A stretch of DNA of 6,729 bases, taken from Planctomycetota bacterium. GTDB taxonomy: Bacteria; Planctomycetota; UBA1135; UBA2386. Positions 5,770 through 6,729 of the stretch are shown piece after piece (position 1 is the first letter of the stretch; each line of letters starts with the position of its first letter). A model generated the notes under the pieces. The model did not search any database. It saw only the letters and a list, made by a program, of their open reading frames with translations, and had not been told where the DNA came from. Both the position numbers and the translations under genes were made by a program. The stretch lies in contig JAGQQZ010000101.1 in the NCBI GenBank assembly GCA_020425915.1, positions 1 to 6,729 of the forward strand, read 5' to 3'.

Positions 5770-6729
5770 ATGGAGGACACCAGGCTCGGCGCCATCCTGA
5801 TCGAGAGCAGGATCATTCGCGAGGAGGATCTCGAGCGATGCCTCGAGATCCAGACGTTGGCGAGCGGCAATCGCCCGCTCGGCCAGATCCTCGTCGACGA
5901 GATGCTGATCGATCAGGCGACGCTCGACAATCTGCTGCGCATCCAGCAAGCGCGACGACAGCGCGCGCTCGGCTCGGTGCCGGTCGAACCGGCGCATGCA
6001 GGTCGGTTCCTCGAGGCCGCGGCTGCTGTGGGCGCGAACGAGCTGCACCTCAGCGAGGCGCGGCTGCCGCTCGCGCGCGTCGCGGGCGAACTCGTCGCGC
6101 TCGACTCGGAGCGGTTGGCCGGGCCCGAGGTCTGGCAGTTCGTTCGCGAGTACATGGGTCCGCACATGCTCGAGGACATCGCCGACCGTCGTTCGGTGAC
6201 CAAGGAGTTCGCTTCGATCGGCCTGGCCAGGGGTCGGATCACGGCGTTCCGTCACACCGACGGGATCGCGGTCAACGTGAGGATCCACCCACCCGAGGTT
6301 CGTCCGCTCGAGGAACTCGATCTCGTGGGCGCGGTCCGCGATACGCTGACGGCCTGCAAGGGCATGATCCTGCTGACCGGTGAGAGCGGCAGCGGCATGA
6401 CGGAGACGTTCGCGTCGCTGTTGCACGCGACCGCGGCGCACGGCAATCGTCACATCCTGGTCCTCGACGACTGCATCGAGTATCCCGAGCCGTCGGGCGA
6501 CGCCCGCGTCTGCATGCGTCGCGTCGGGCTTCACACGACCGACTACGCGGCCGGCCTGCGCGCGGCGATGCGGCAGAACCCGGACGCGATCTTCATCGGC
6601 GATGCCTCGGAGCCCGAGGCGTTCCATCTCGCGCTGAACGCGGCGGAGAGCGGCAAGCTCGTCGTCGCGGTCGTGCACGGTGAGACCACGAGTTCGGTCA
6701 TCGAGCACTGCCTCGGGTTGTTCCCGAGC
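5770..6729 (+). CDS. PilT/GspE-like secretion ATPase homologue with altered ATPase motifs, 3' truncated by window end
   Basis: The first 320 residues, frame open to the edge. Residues 5-28 and 36-59 are two 24-residue units (RLGAILIES.II, then LGQILVDEMLID) matching the MshEN/GspE N-terminal motif, which binds c-di-GMP in some type II secretion and pilus ATPases. From about 75 onward it follows PilT: GMILLTGESGSGMTET (198-213) is the Walker A region, HILVLDDCIEYPE (228-240) the Asp box, LRAAMRQNPDAIFIGDASEPE (263-283) the Walker B region, and LVVAVVHGETT (297-307) the His box, ending at LGLFPS as PilT does before its C-terminal part. The Walker A Lys is Met (M210), the Asp-box Glu is Asp (D233), and the Walker B GEMRD is GDASE (D278). 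H303 is kept. ATP hydrolysis is therefore doubtful. Intact frame and normal codon use argue against a pseudogene. No pilus or secretion partner is visible here. Confidence 0.82.
   Translation, partial: MEDTRLGAILIESRIIREEDLERCLEIQTLASGNRPLGQILVDEMLIDQATLDNLLRIQQARRQRALGSVPVEPAHAGRFLEAAAAVGANELHLSEARLPLARVAGELVALDSERLAGPEVWQFVREYMGPHMLEDIADRRSVTKEFASIGLARGRITAFRHTDGIAVNVRIHPPEVRPLEELDLVGAVRDTLTACKGMILLTGESGSGMTETFASLLHATAAHGNRHILVLDDCIEYPEPSGDARVCMRRVGLHTTDYAAGLRAAMRQNPDAIFIGDASEPEAFHLALNAAESGKLVVAVVHGETTSSVIEHCLGLFPS

Noticed and set aside
5647..6708. Minus-strand open frame of 353 codons across the PilT-like gene
   Set aside because: The plus strand in this stretch has family motifs (P-loop region, PNPDAIF-type Walker B context, MshEN repeats). 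The minus translation is Arg-rich and unrecognised.

Overview
The window is GC-rich with densely packed genes on both strands. It looks like chromosomal DNA of a Gram-negative-type bacterium, most likely from the Planctomycetota or the wider PVC group. The main clue is a very long GreA-type factor, in which an N-terminal extension of over 500 residues precedes a normal GreA domain; chlamydial GreA is known to be built this way. A TPR protein with an 'end-of-group' C-terminus and a stand-alone YciH/SUI1 protein with an N-terminal Cys cluster fit this placement. The assignment is inference from protein architecture, not from a search.

Layout from left to right. (1) Positions 83-1072, minus: an inositol-monophosphatase-family phosphatase. 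(2) Positions 1108-1181, plus: a tRNA with anticodon CAT (Met or Ile2) and a recognisable promoter. Only 16 bases later comes a yciH-like gene (1198-1542), then a single-domain response regulator (1671-2066) with a clear Shine-Dalgarno sequence. (3) Convergent to these, on minus: a TPR protein (2076-2585), the long greA (2659-4845, or to 4923 from a more upstream start) and a small protein with a histone-H1-like basic tail and a nuclease-like core (4979-5551). The last of these has a good extended -10 promoter. (4) Diverging on plus from 5770 and running off the window: a PilT/GspE-like protein with a probable c-di-GMP-binding-type N-terminus and several altered ATPase motifs.

The genes do not form one pathway. 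The tRNA, YciH-like protein and GreA-like protein belong to gene expression. The response regulator and the PilT-like protein belong to signalling and surface machinery. Perfect inverted repeats lie at the 3' ends of several genes and probably serve as terminators, although none has a U-tract.

The most notable item is the PilT-like protein. Its Walker A lysine is methionine, the Walker B and Asp-box acidic residues are changed, and the N-terminal tandem motif has lost its glycines, yet the frame is intact. This suggests a non-catalytic paralogue rather than a decayed gene. No CRISPR array, insertion sequence, attachment site or replication origin was seen. No complete novel defence or mobile system could be supported.
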